DNA of 64,000 nucleotides from the NCBI RefSeq assembly GCF_901000735.1, contig NC_081547.1, forward strand, positions 15,518,397 through 15,582,396, written 5' to 3'. The notes beneath the pieces are model-generated. The model searched no databases. It had not been told where the DNA came from and saw only the letters and a program-made list of their open reading frames with translations. Below, one piece after another: positions 12,025-23,230 of the stretch. How positions within the stretch are numbered: position 1 is the stretch's first letter; every line of letters begins with the position of its first letter. The translations under genes were made by a program, and so were the position numbers. The stretch comes from Corylus avellana (Eukaryota > Streptophyta > Magnoliopsida > Fagales > Betulaceae).

Positions 12025-12410
12025 CACCAATATTACCTGCTGCTATTACGTTTAGTTCAACCGTCTCCATGGGTTCCAATTTCAAGAAGCTTTCTTCTGA
12101 TAAAATGAAACTCAGTTGCAACATCTCTGATGTCTATCCGTTTTATCTGGTTGTTCAAAGGAACAAGCAATTCCAACTCCAAAAATAAAAAAATCAAGCA
12201 CAACTAGATTATGTTTCTTCTAGTGTTGTTGTTATTATGAAAATCATTAATGGTTGTGTCTTCTTCTCTCCTCGGAAAAAGAATTGGATCCGAAATCTCG
12301 ACCACTCAGTCAGTAAAAGTTTTTTGGACAAAGGAATGTAGATTCGGAGTGCCTTAGATCATTTGTGGGTCTTTTTCTGGTAAACATTTCTAATAGAAGA
12401 ATTCCATAAC
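12025..12410 (-). pseudogene. LRR receptor-kinase 3' exon relic
   Basis: Nucleotide similarity to the last exon of the intact receptor kinase (14716-15116) is clear on the same strand: the segments TTCAAGAAGCTTTCTTCTGA, AAGAATTGGATCC and GGACAAAGGAATGTAGAT all match. Many substitutions and small indels break the frame, and no LRR or N-lobe sequence accompanies it. It is the most decayed of the four receptor-kinase copies in the window. Confidence 0.75.
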
Positions 12411-14590
12411 TATATTTTGCTTTATACATTTAAGATCCAATCATTCATTCCTTCAACAAAACACTATAGTTAAATGCATTTTTAGGATCTATGCTTTCCA
12501 CCAGAATCAAATGGCCATCTCGGTTTTTCAAAAATATCACAAATGGTACCTATGGTAAACAAATAAACCCGCTTTGTACTTCCATCAAGATTCCATTAGT
12601 TTTTTTACGGAGCGCCACATCATCCTTACACATGGACTAGTACCTGTAATTTCAAGGTGACACGTGGTGTGATACCTGTGCTTTTGGGTGCCATGTCAAA
12701 TAAAAAAAAAAAAATAGAGTTGCTATGGGGTGGTTCGGCCACCCCAAGGGCCAAAAAAAAGAAAAAAAGATGTTTCAACTACCTTTAAATATTGTCAATA
12801 TAAGCTACATAATATTCTAAAAACATAACCATATTTTGAAAACACTATTAAAAATAAAAATAAAACATAAGATAAGCATCCAAACATTTGCTCAATACAT
12901 CGTGTCCAAATATCCATGAGAATACTCCACTACAGCAGCCATTAGTCCAAATTGACATCCTCGTCTTCAGACTCACCCTCATCCTCATTGTCGGCATGAT
13001 TGTTACCTGCCCGATCATATATAATGTGTTCAATTCAATTCAATAATAGGACAAAAAATAAAAATAAAAAAATGATAGGAGCATCAATTATAACTACAAC
13101 AAAAAATATCAAACTATATATATATATATATATATATATTTGAATTCTGGGTAAATCATGACATACCAAAATATGTGTAGTCCATACCCAATTCATCCAT
13201 ATAATCAATTGCTTTCCCACAAACAATTTCCATAATTTGTATCCTCCATCCACCACCCAACAAGCAAATCGCAATCCAACTAGCAAATGACTCGAGTTAT
13301 TATAGACCAATGATAACCAAAGATACCTGGTCGTAGCTAGTAAGATCATGATCATAGTTAGGTTGGAACTATTCATTGTTGATAATGCTATTCTACAAGT
13401 TAGACAGCAGAAGCTTTTGATGCTGCGGATTCAAAACTCAGCACCACCATGGTAATGTATGAAAAGCAGTTTACAAGCCGCATGAATCTTTAGTAAATTT
13501 TTTTTTTTTTTTTATTATTATTATTATTTTTTAGAAAAATGCCAAGCCAGAGAGACCAATTATAGCTAGTCCTACTTGAGTATGACCATAGTAGCACCTA
13601 CCCATTGAAAACTGCATAAGAGAGGCCTATACGGTGAGAACTACATGCACTCTTTCAAGTCTGACTTGTGTCATAGCTTGATCCAGCACCACTAGAGCAT
13701 CAATAAGAACTAAAGTGATTTACAATCGTTAGAAATAGAGATTCCAAATATTTGAAATCTCTAGTAATTTGACTCGTAAGGCATGATGTCTATTAACAAA
13801 TAAGTAGGTTATTTTATTTTATTTTATTTTATGTTTGTTCTGATGAGTCTAATAGTAACCAATTGGATGTCACCAAATAATATGTGCCCTTTCATATCTT
13901 TTTAGTCTTTTTCCTTTAAGAAATTTGACTAATTCTAAATTAAGTCTAAAATTTTACCACAATCTCCCTTTTTGTCAAGATGATTTGGAAACCAATTTGC
14001 TACACTACATGGGTTGTCTACCCAAAGCTACCATAATACACTACTATCCTAGCCTTATATTTTATGTTTGTTTTGAAAAAGCACCCATAAATATTTCACA
14101 TTTTCGACCATTTTCTTTTACTTAAGCTAATTTAAGAAATTTACTAGCATTCATAAAAAGCACTGAAAAATACCCCTTATATCAACGTTTATTTCGGCCG
14201 TTAGGGAAAAAATTTACTCTGGTAAAAGCCCTATTTCTAGTGGCGCAATCAATTTTGACAAAATAAAGCCCAATCATGAAAGTTCCCAAATTTAGTTTAT
14301 TTCAAACCTTAACTTAATTTTTTTTTTTTTTTTTAATTCACAACCATCCAATCCAAAATAACTAAAGCTGAGATTACAAATGGATAGAACACCTCAAGAA
14401 ACATACTTTTATTTGATCAATGGAAGAAAAATATGAAAATAAGCCAATATTATGTAAAAGATAAAACCATGAAAATTCAATAGTTAGTCCACTAATCTAT
14501 ACATTACCACTAGGCAAAAATGAAATCAGCAATACCAACAAAAATCAAGAAGGGAGATCATTTATTAAAGTAAGAGAATGAAAGATGCAA
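12411..14590. other. Intergenic, with microsatellites and a possible CACTA end
   Basis: No gene is recognised. Seen: an (AT)n tract at 13115-13140; a small hairpin GGGGTGGTTCGGCCACCCC at about 12727; T-rich runs at 13498-13515 and 14320-14335; and an 82-base piece at 14161-14242 beginning CACTGAAAAATA and ending TATTTCTAGTG, which looks like the edge of a CACTA element but is too short and imperfect to be sure. The 14580-14715 part is the 3' flank of the receptor kinase. Confidence 0.4.
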
Positions 14591-14715
14591 TGAGCTTTTT
14601 ATTGGCATTAATTGGTAGTTTGGTACCATTAGATGCCTCATCCATTTACTTAACCAAAGTATAATTATCACTAAATTACCGATATTACATGTTGATATTA
14701 TGGTCTACTCGTAAT

Positions 14716-17700
14716 TCAACTACTTCCATGTCTTCTAGTTTCAAGAAGCTTTTTCTTGATCAGAAGAAGCTTAGTTCCAACATCTTTAATGCTCATCCGT
14801 TCTCTGGGCTCTTCAACAGAGCAAGCAACTCCAATTCCAAATATCAAAATCAAACATTCATGGATTTCACCTCTTCTAGTCCCGCTATTATTATGAGAAT
14901 CATTCATAGTTATATATTCTTCGATTCCCTGCAAAAGAATTGGATCCACAATCTCGACCACTCGTTCAGACAAAGCTTCTTGGACAAAGGAATGTAGATT
15001 TAGAGTGCCTTGGAACATATCATCTGTTGGTCTTTTTCCAGTAAACATTTCTAACAAGAGGATCCCATAGCTATATACATCGCCATAGGAGGAGACCTCA
15101 TTTCCCATACCATACTCTGAAATTCAACATATATATATATGATTAATTGTTAAGTCATTAACACCTATATGCTAAGAAAGCAATTATGCTATGATACTCT
15201 ACACGATGAATAAAAACCATAATAAAACAGTCTTGTCCCTTTCAATCTTAGAGATGTTATTAAAAGAAAAAGGAATATAATTTAGGAATAATAAAGAGTG
15301 TCTTCACCTGGTGGAGTATAACCAATAGTTCCTCTTATGCCAATAGAGCTTGACTGGTTGGTTGAAGAATTATGGTTAGCTTCGGGAGAGAATCTTGCCA
15401 ACCCAAAGTCTCCGACATGCCCAATCATTTCATCGTCAAGAAGAACATTGCTCGGCTTTAGGTCACAATGGAGGATTGGTGTTTGACAATGATGGTGGAG
15501 ATATTCCAATGCACTCGCAACATCAATGGTGATATTCAATCTTTGATAAAGATTCAAATTCCTCTGCTCTTGGTGCGCCTCATCTTCTTTAATAGTTGGA
15601 TGCAACCGATCCTCAAGGCTCCCATTGACCATGAATTCATAAACTAGAGCCTTGAAATTATTGGCTTGATAATCAACACCTGAACAAACTGTAAGTATCT
15701 TTACAAGATTCCGATGCCTGATGCTTCTTAGGGCCTTGCACTCAGCAAGAAAGCTCTTTGAAGCTCCATGACGCAGAAGGTTAAGCACCTTGACAGCAAT
15801 TGCCGTTCTGCCCTCATCGATGATTCCTTTATACACAGATCCAAAACTACCCACACCAAGCAAATTAGCAGAGGAGAACCCATCAGTGGCTTTTAGGAGA
15901 CTTTGGTAAGACAAATTCAAAAGCAAATTTCCTGAAGAACTTGAAGTAGTTTCTTTTCTTTTCTTTCGTAACCAACAGACAAAGAGAAAAGAAAGCACAC
16001 AAGTTACACCTAGAAGCCCGCAAACTATGGAGATAATTAATTTCATGGATAAGGTCAATTTCGTCTTCATAAACTCTTTGAAGTTACATTTTGGCAATTG
16101 CATCTCAGGTATCCCCCCGCATAGTTGACTATTTCCCATGACTGAAGTTGCACTTGAGTTCTTGAAAACGCCATTTGTTGGCACCATACCCTCAAAATTG
16201 TTGTAAGATAAATTCAAAAGATCCAACGAGTTGAAACTTGCAAAAAAGTCTGGAATTTTTCCTGACAAGCTGTTTCGAGAAAGATCTAACTCTTGAAGAC
16301 CTCTTAAAGAACCAAAACTTGATGGAATGGTCCCTTGGAAGAAGTTTCCTTGCATGCCCAGAATCTCCATCATAATACAACTGCCAATACTCTTTGGAAT
16401 TTCACCGGATAACATGTTTTCTGACATTTCCAGTATACCTAGATTTTTCAGATTTCCAACTTCCATGGGAAGGGGACCCGTGAAACGGTTTCTAGACAAA
16501 TAGAGACCGATTGACAAGGATGAGAGACTAAAGATTTCTGGAGGTATGGTACCACTAAGATTATTAATAGAAAGATTTAATAATAGCAAAGATTGGCAGT
16601 TTCCTAGACCTGAAGGTATGCTTCCATGAAGATCATTATCACTTAAAGTTAGTTCAAGTAACATACTCAGATTTTCAAAAGAGTGTGGGATGTTTCCGGA
16701 GAGATTGTTTATGTCAAGATGCATTATATGTAGTCTCTTAAGATTTCCAATATCTGGGGGAATGTTCCCTGACAATTTGTTATTCCTCATTTCGAGCCAC
16801 TCTAAGTTGACGAGATTCACGATCCCACTCGGAATCGTTCCAACTATATTGTTGTTATCTACTGCCAATATTGTAAGAGTAGATGAGAAGTTACTGATGC
16901 ATTCAGGTAAGATTCCACCAAAATTGTTAGCGTTTATAGCCAACAGCTCTAACCTGGTAGCATTGGTCAAAGAGCAAAGAAAACTCAGGTCATTAGCTCC
17001 CCCATTTCCGAGTTGGTTCAAGGTAGTGCTCAACCGTTCAATCTTATGCAACTTTTCCAAAGAAGGCATGTTTCCACTAAATTTGTTCGTTCCAAATTGA
17101 ATAAATAGCAGATTTGAGGCATTGGATATTGAAGGAGGAATGGAACCAATAAATTGGTTAGTGCCAACACCAAGGTCTTGGAGATTCGGAAGAGTTATCC
17201 CCAAGTCCCACGGAAGACTCCCTTGGATTTGATTATGTCCCACACCAAGAACTCTAATAGAAGAGAGATTGAAGATTGATGGAGGGATGGTACCAGATAA
17301 CTGATTTGAATCAAGTACAATAGTTGTAAGATTTATAAGTTGGCCTAGAGCACTAGGAATACTCCCACCCAGATTATTTAAGTCTAAATAAAGTTCTTCA
17401 AGTGACGATAAGTTGCCAAGAAATGGAGGGATACTTCCTGTTAGTTTGTTTTTGTATACATAAAAGAATTGAAGCTTTGACAAGGAGCCAAGCTCAATAG
17501 GAATTTGCCCGACCAAATTGTTATAACCAAGACTGAAAAACTTGAGGTTAGAGCAACCAGATACATTGGCAGGAATTCTCCCCTCAAATGAATTATTGGA
17601 CAACTGTAGTACCACCAATCTACGCAAACGACCTATTTGTGGAGGGATTTCGTGACTGAAGCTATTGTTTGAGAGATATAGAATCCTTAGAAAGCTCAAA

Positions 17701-18032
17701 TTTCCAATGGAAGGAGATACATACCCCACGAGTTTCTGAGATGGAAGGCGCAACTCCATGACCCTTTGGTGGCGGTGACCACATGTGACGCCACGCCAAT
17801 GGCAGAAGTGGGTGGTGTCGTTCCATGAGCTCAAAACCATGAAAGGGTCTTGGACTATTTTGGCCTTGAATTGAAGCAAGGATAGTCGGTCTGTCTCATT
17901 CCCGACAGTGGCATAGGTGGCCAAACAAAAGCAAAAGACAGAAACAACTGCAAGGGTGAAGGTGGGAAGCCCCATAGAGTTAAGGAAAACTCTGAAGCTA
18001 ATGGTTGGAACTTGGTTGTTCTGCTGCCACAA
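14716..18032 (-). CDS. LRR receptor-like serine/threonine kinase, subfamily XII, non-RD
   Basis: Two exons: 18032-15308 and 15116-14716, with a 191-base GT-AG intron, giving 1041 residues, the usual length for this family (EFR, FLS2, Xa21, At3g47570-like). A hydrophobic signal peptide starts at Met20 ([20 protein letters not shown]), so Met20 may be the true start. Then come a LRRNT domain with the paired-Cys [11 protein letters not shown] motif, about 20 plant-type LRRs (residues 80-640), a transmembrane helix at about 661-686 followed by basic residues, and a kinase domain. The P-loop [11 protein letters not shown] lies near 722, the catalytic loop HCDLKPSN near 855 and DFGLA near 874; the intron splits the PPE motif. 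The Cys in place of Arg before the catalytic Asp makes it a non-RD kinase, typical of immune pattern-recognition receptors at the plasma membrane. No frame damage is seen. The ligand is unknown. Three decayed paralogues surround it. Confidence 0.93.
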
Positions 18033-18089
18033 GAAAGAAGATAAATTGATGTTCTGAGGAGAAATATTTGCAATGGTTAAAATTAATTG

Positions 18090-18832
18090 TTTTGGCCACT
18101 AATTAAGAAGAAAGGAATGACAGATATCCTTGTGTTTCTAATATTAGGACTTGACTGACTGAGGAAGTCTTCCCATGTGAGCTGTGGAAAAAGAGGACGT
18201 ACGTGTTGAATGAAGTTATGTTAAGGATAATTAAGGTGCATGCGATGAATGTAGCGAGTTCAGAAAGTGATCTCAACGGTTCATTTCATAATTAAGCTTT
18301 TATCTTCAAACCTTTTGACGAGGAGTAGACGCACTAGTCAAACTGGAGTCCTTAATTAGGGATTATTTGTTGTCTTTGCTTTCTTCTTGTTTAGCTTCTT
18401 TTTCTTTTTTCTTTTTTTTTTTTATCAAAAAAAAAAAAAACTAATTATTCCTTGCCTATTTTAGTAAAATATAAGAATAAAGAACTTATGAAGTTATAGT
18501 TTGTATTAAACATTCACTGAAACAATAATCTTTACCTCGAGACCATTAACAATTTATGTTGCTCATACTCCCTCTCAACAACCATTTTACGGTGGTTGTT
18601 GCCTATAACTCTTGGGGTTCTTCATTGAGCCCTTTTGTCATATGTTATCACCTTGTAACGATCCTTAGAAACATCTGGTTTGTTTATGGTCTTTTTAGGA
18701 TCATTGATGGATCTATTGCCTACCGTTTATTACTATCTCGATATTGCATTCTTCGTTTGGATTTTATTTTGGGATTCTCACCCCTTATGGCTGTTTAATT
18801 CCATGTAACCCCTTTTTCGTTATTGAATCCAA

Positions 18833-18865
<33 letters not shown>

Positions 18866-19230
18866 TCCAAGTATTGACATGATGTGCTTGATCTAAGTTC
18901 ATTTCACGAGTGTTCTAAAGAAATTCTAAAAGGAAACATACAGTGAAAAGGTGTGGAAAATGTTGGACAGTGGCCGATGGTGCATGCTGAACCAGGTTCT
19001 TATATTGTCTTTTACGTACAAGTCTAGCCCTTTCAATGGGATTGAGAGAAAGTCTACCCATGTGAGCACTGAAAATTGTGCTAGTCTTGAATCAAATTAT
19101 GAAGGTAACTCACATTGTCCCCTCTCCGGCAACTTTAAGGTACGACCATTCTCTCCAATTTAAGGTGCCATGGCCATTATTTGTAGCCGTTGAGAAAGAA
19201 TTTGGATTCTCTTAACTTCATTTAAACTAG
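18090..19230. other. Upstream flank of receptor kinase; (TAA)n tract
   Basis: Presumed promoter side of the minus-strand receptor kinase. No convincing TATA box was picked out. A T-run and A-run occur at 18411-18440. At 18833-18865 there is a (TAA)n tract directly after CCATGTAACCCCTTTTTCGTTATTGAATCC, which has the look of a LINE 3' end, but no RT sequence or target duplication supports this. Confidence 0.35.
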
Positions 19231-19235
19231 AAAAA

Positions 19236-19548
19236 AATTCACTTTATCCCCCTAAGTTTTATGAGTTTTTTAATTTGAATCCTAAAGTTTAAAAATTGGC
19301 AATGTACCCCCCTAATGTTTCAAAAAATTTCAATTCAGACCCTTCATTACTAATTTTCGTCTAATTTGACGGAAATTAGGAAAAAAAAAAAGCATTGAGG
19401 GTAATAACGTAACCAATTTGATGGAAATTAGCAACAAAAGGTTTGAATTGAAAACTTTTTAAACATTAGGGGGTACATTGCCAATTTTTAAACATTAAAG
19501 TTCGAATTGAAAAACACCTAAAACTTCAGAGGTAAAGGAAATTTAGCC
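19236..19548. mobile_element. Foldback MITE with long inverted repeats
   Basis: The left arm (AAATTCACTTTATCCCCCTA, continuing to AAAAATTGGCAATGTACCCC) and the right arm (GGGGTACATTGCCAATTTTT, continuing to GGTAAAGGAAATTT) are near-perfect inverted repeats of about 80 bases around a spacer containing CGTCTAATTTGACGGAAATT. The element is non-coding. Related arms recur as half copies in each unit of the array after 56.9 kb. Confidence 0.75.
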
Positions 19549-20275
19549 CTTTACCCCTTAAAATCATAAAACCAAAATATTTTTTTGGATTACGTTGTAT
19601 TATTCTCTTCTATATTATAAAATGTTTACGTAGCTTTCTATTTATATAGAGAGAAGTAATAGGCAAAAAATCATAGACTAAACCTTAGAATAGGTAAAGA
19701 AACATAATATAGTAAATAATATCAAATATTCTAACAAACTTCATACATCTTGGGAAGACTCCGTTAAGATTTCACATTAACCAGACGTTAAAATGAAAGA
19801 AATAACTTTTATACTTTTAAAAATTTTATAAAATTTTATATTTATCTTTAATTTCAATTTTTTTAAAAAATAAAAAAAAAATAAAAAAAAAAAAAAAAAG
19901 GTTGTCCCTCCCACTCTTTTGACTCAAGTGGGTCATGGGTGAATGGGCTGATTCGGGTTCTACATCATATCTCCGAGGCTGTGATAGAGGTGGATTAACA
20001 AGAAGTTTTTAAGCGATGCACATTGGATAACAGTTGCTTAATTAATGGTTTTAGGCTTCGATCCAACATCCCTTTCTGTTGACTTCCAAAAAACGTACGT
20101 ATGCAAAGGCTTTCGATGAAGTAGAAGACACAACTTTATATGGACACATCCTGCCAAAGTGGTGTTGGAAGTTGCAGAGATGGCTGCAACTCGGACAACA
20201 GAAGAAGCTAAGGAAAGTTTGGGTGACCCACGGTGGGGTTTGGTTGTGACCCGTCAAATAAAATAGAAATCGAAA

Positions 20276-20595
20276 ATACCATCAAGAGTAGTGGTTCAAT
20301 GGCCCAAGGAAATTCGCAAGTGGTTAGGTAAGTACTAGGGTGTGGGTTCGAATCTCCGCAATGGAGAATTCTCATGCCTGATTAGTATAAAGCACCTTGG
20401 TTTCCATTGATGCCTTAGTGGGGCGGGCGGTTAAGCTATGGCTCGGCTAGTCATAAAGATGCACCTATGGTTTTCACCGTCTAGGTCCCTCCTAAGCAGT
20501 CCCTCATGGGTTGGTACCACTATGGTCACGCCAAGATAAAATAGCCACAATTGATCTCCCCCTCCACCCTTTATTGAATAGAAAAAAAAAAAAAA
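20276..20595 (+). mobile_element. tRNA-derived SINE with 15-bp target duplication
   Basis: The element is flanked by perfect copies of AAATAGAAATCGAAA (20261-20275 and 20596-20610). Near its 5' end it has an A-box-like TAGTGGTTCAATGGCCC and, about 50 bases later, a B-box GGTTCGAATCTCC, the RNA polymerase III promoter boxes of tRNA-derived SINEs. It ends in an A-tail of about 16 bases. No ORF is expected. Confidence 0.85.
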
Positions 20596-20878
20596 AAATA
20601 GAAATCGAAATTGAAATTTTTTTCAACAGACTCACATGGGTCACATTGTGACCCAATTTTATTTTATTTTTTCCAAATAAAAATAGAAATTGAAAATTTG
20701 AAAGTATTCTGGTATTTTTTATAGCTTTCATTAGGGTTAAGGTTAGAAATTGATAGTTAAATTGTATCAAATTAAAAGTTTAAAGGGTAAAATTTTAAGA
20801 TTTCAAAACGCTTAAAATTTCAGATAATTTTGTTTTGCGAAAAAAAAAGAATGAGAGCATGATGTCGGAAAAGAGAGC

Positions 20879-20911
<33 letters not shown>

Positions 20912-20913
<2 letters not shown>

Positions 20914-21208
20914 CCATTGTTTACTTTACTGCAGGAGACAATGAAGAAAAATAGATGCAAAGCAAGAAAGTGGAACAATGATAAGGGAAGAAAGTGGGAG
21001 CGTGGAAAAAACGACCAAGAAAGGGCAAATTTTTCAAAACATATCCATATAACATTATAATGCCATTGTTTACTTTACTGCAGGAGACAATGAAGAAAAA
21101 TGGGTGCAAAGCACAAAAGTGGAACAATGATAAGGGAAGAAAGTGGGAGCATGGAAAAAACGACCAAGAAAGGGCAAATTTTTCAAAACATATCCACATA
21201 ACATCAAA
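20912..21208. repeat. 149-bp direct tandem duplication after (AT)n
   Basis: TGCCATTGTTTACTTTACTG begins at 20912 and again at 21061; both units run through GGAAGAAAGTGGGAGC to AACATATCCA. The first unit is preceded by a 31-base (AT)n tract. The same arrangement is in the second 6.16 kb copy (27068-27364). The ORFs of about 70-90 residues across it on both strands are products of the repeat. Confidence 0.85.
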
Positions 21209-21259
21209 CTAATCAAAATATCTCAGAAACAATACACATAAACTCCATAATAACATAAA

Positions 21260-21429
21260 GGGAAATCATAGGTGCTCTTCTAGTGTTCTTCTGGTGTCCT
21301 CTCAACTGTGATGTGGCTTTTAAAATCACTATTGAATTTGAGATTACTTTTAATCTATTGTGATTTTAAAAGTCACATCACAGTTGGAAGGACACCAGGA
21401 GAACACTAAAAGAGCACCTAACATTTCCC
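21260..21429. mobile_element. Mutator-type MITE, 170 bp, 9-bp target duplication
   Basis: Almost the whole element is a palindrome: GGGAAATCATAGGTGCTCTT at the left and GAGCACCTAACATTTCCC at the right, with arms of about 75 bases that include ACTGTGATGTGGCTTTTAAA. It is bounded by perfect 9-bp copies of TAACATAAA (21251-21259 and 21430-21438). The 9-bp length is diagnostic of Mutator-like elements. It has no coding capacity and needs a transposase in trans. Confidence 0.88.
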
Positions 21430-22840
21430 TAACATAAATAACAATCCAACTCCAAATGTCAATCTATATATAGGTGAATAAAAAGTCTCCTATAAATAGT
21501 AACGAGTAAATAGAAAAAAGTATAAACAAAACAAATTTCTAAATCATCAAACATAAATAAGGCGTCTCACCAAAGTCCTTGTGGGGTTGAACCAAATCCA
21601 TATGATTCTCAAACTAGCTATATATAGAAGGGCCATGAACCATTAATGTCATCTGGAAAAGATTAATAATTAAACATTTATGCAAGTAATTTGATCGTTT
21701 AGATACACAAGAAACCCTCAATTTGAGACAATTAAAGCCAATAATTGCAAAATCCTCAATTTAATTTCATGCATAAATGACCTTCAATCTTAAATTTTCT
21801 CAAATTCATCATAAACCACTAACTATAAAAGAATGGTCCAACGTGTGATTCTAACATTTATTTACATAACCCAACCATCAATTTTGGTAAATTAAAGCAG
21901 AAATGTAAAAATCCCTAAAATTTCTTTAATTTATCTAAAGTTGGATAGATTGTGTCAACAAACATATTTCTTCTATGCAATCAAATGAAGAAAAACACAA
22001 AATTTCAATGGTGGATTAGAGTCTCGGTCTTTATCTAAATTAGCCGATTAATTTTTAGTGTTTCAACCTGAGGAGAGCCGAATGCTCTCATTCCTTGGAG
22101 TCAAAAGTGAAATAAAGAACATGAATAGTCTCATCTTAAAATTGAAATAAGCAATTGAAATAGTCTCATCTTAAAAATGCAATGAGCTTATAATCTTCAT
22201 CAAATCTACTTAACCAAGCTAGTAAACTACCAGTAGTACCTATTGATATTATGGTCTACTTGTAGTTTTAAGTAGCCTTTTCTTGACCAAATGAAGCTCA
22301 GTTACAACATCTTTCATGTTCATCCATTCTCCTGGCTGTTCAACAGAACAAGCAACTCCAATTCCAAACATCAAAATCAAGCACTCTTGAATTTTGCTTC
22401 TTCTAGTCCTACTATTATTATGAGAATCATTCATCGCTATCTCTTCTTCTCTTTCCTGAAAAAGAATTGGATCGGCAATCTTGACCACTCGGTTAGGCAA
22501 AGCATCTTGGACAAAATAATGTAAATTTAGAGTGCCTTGGAACATGTCATATGTGGGTTTTTTTCTAATAAACATTTCTAATAGTAGGATCCTATAGCTA
22601 TATACATCGTCATAAGAGGAGGCCTCATTTCCCATACCATACTCTGCAATATTTGAACATATTGTAACATGACTATATAATTAACACGTATATGCTAAGA
22701 ATGGAATTATGCTATTATACTCCCTATGTGATAAAACTAAAAATAAAATTGTAAAAATACGAAATTTTTATGAATAAAATGAATAATTGACCTTTCTTAT
22801 CCTCTTCAAAGTTAGAAATGTCATTAAAAGAAGGGGAAAA

Positions 22841-23230
22841 TACACTTTACCCTCCTAAACTATCCACCAATTTACACTTTTAACCACAATGTTTAAAAAG
22901 TGACAATTTATCCCCTCTCCCCCCCCCCCCCAAAGTATCTAACTCTGACACTTGACCAGTTGACCCCATGAAGTACACTTTACCCCTCTGAAGTATTTTG
23001 AGTTGACATTTTACTCCCGAAGTAACAAAGTTTTGGGCGGGTAAAGTGTCAACTCAGGGGCGTGAAGTGTCAATTCGAAATACTTCAAGGGGTAAAATGT
23101 ACTTCATGAGGGTCAAGCGTCAATGTCATTTTTTTTTTTTTTGGGGGGGGAGGGAAGGGGTAAAGTGCCACTTTTTAAACATTGGGTTAAAAGTGCAAAT
23201 ATGTGAATAGTTCAGGGGGGGTAAAGTGAT
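22841..23230. mobile_element. Foldback element in the pseudogene intron
   Basis: The ends TACACTTTACCCTCCTAAAC and CAGGGGGGGGTAAAGTGA are inverted, and the interior holds nested inverted copies of GTACACTTTACCCC/GGGGTAAAATGTAC, plus a C-run (22919-22931) and a T/G-run (23130-23150). It lies between the two exons of the receptor-kinase pseudogene. The intact gene has only a 191-base intron there. No target duplication was settled. Confidence 0.7.

Noticed and set aside
13035..13376. 113-residue minus-strand ORF
   Set aside because: Its C-terminal half is encoded by an (AT)n tract and T-rich sequence; there is no recognisable domain or splice context.
14161..14242. Complete miniature CACTA element
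   Set aside because: The CACT...AGTG ends are only partly complementary and the piece is 82 bases, too short to claim more than a possible fragment.
18556..18798. 80-residue plus-strand ORF before a (TAA)n tract
   Set aside because: Hydrophobic, no known motif; looks like the untranslated end of a retroelement and not a gene.
20051..20257. ORFs on both strands present in both 6.16 kb copies
   Set aside because: Shared only because the segment is duplicated; no domain recognised and the frame differs between the copies.
20310..20360. tRNA gene suggested by the GGTTCGAAT B-box
   Set aside because: No cloverleaf or anticodon arm; the A-tail and 15-bp flanks show it is a SINE. The same applies to the B-box at about 37177.
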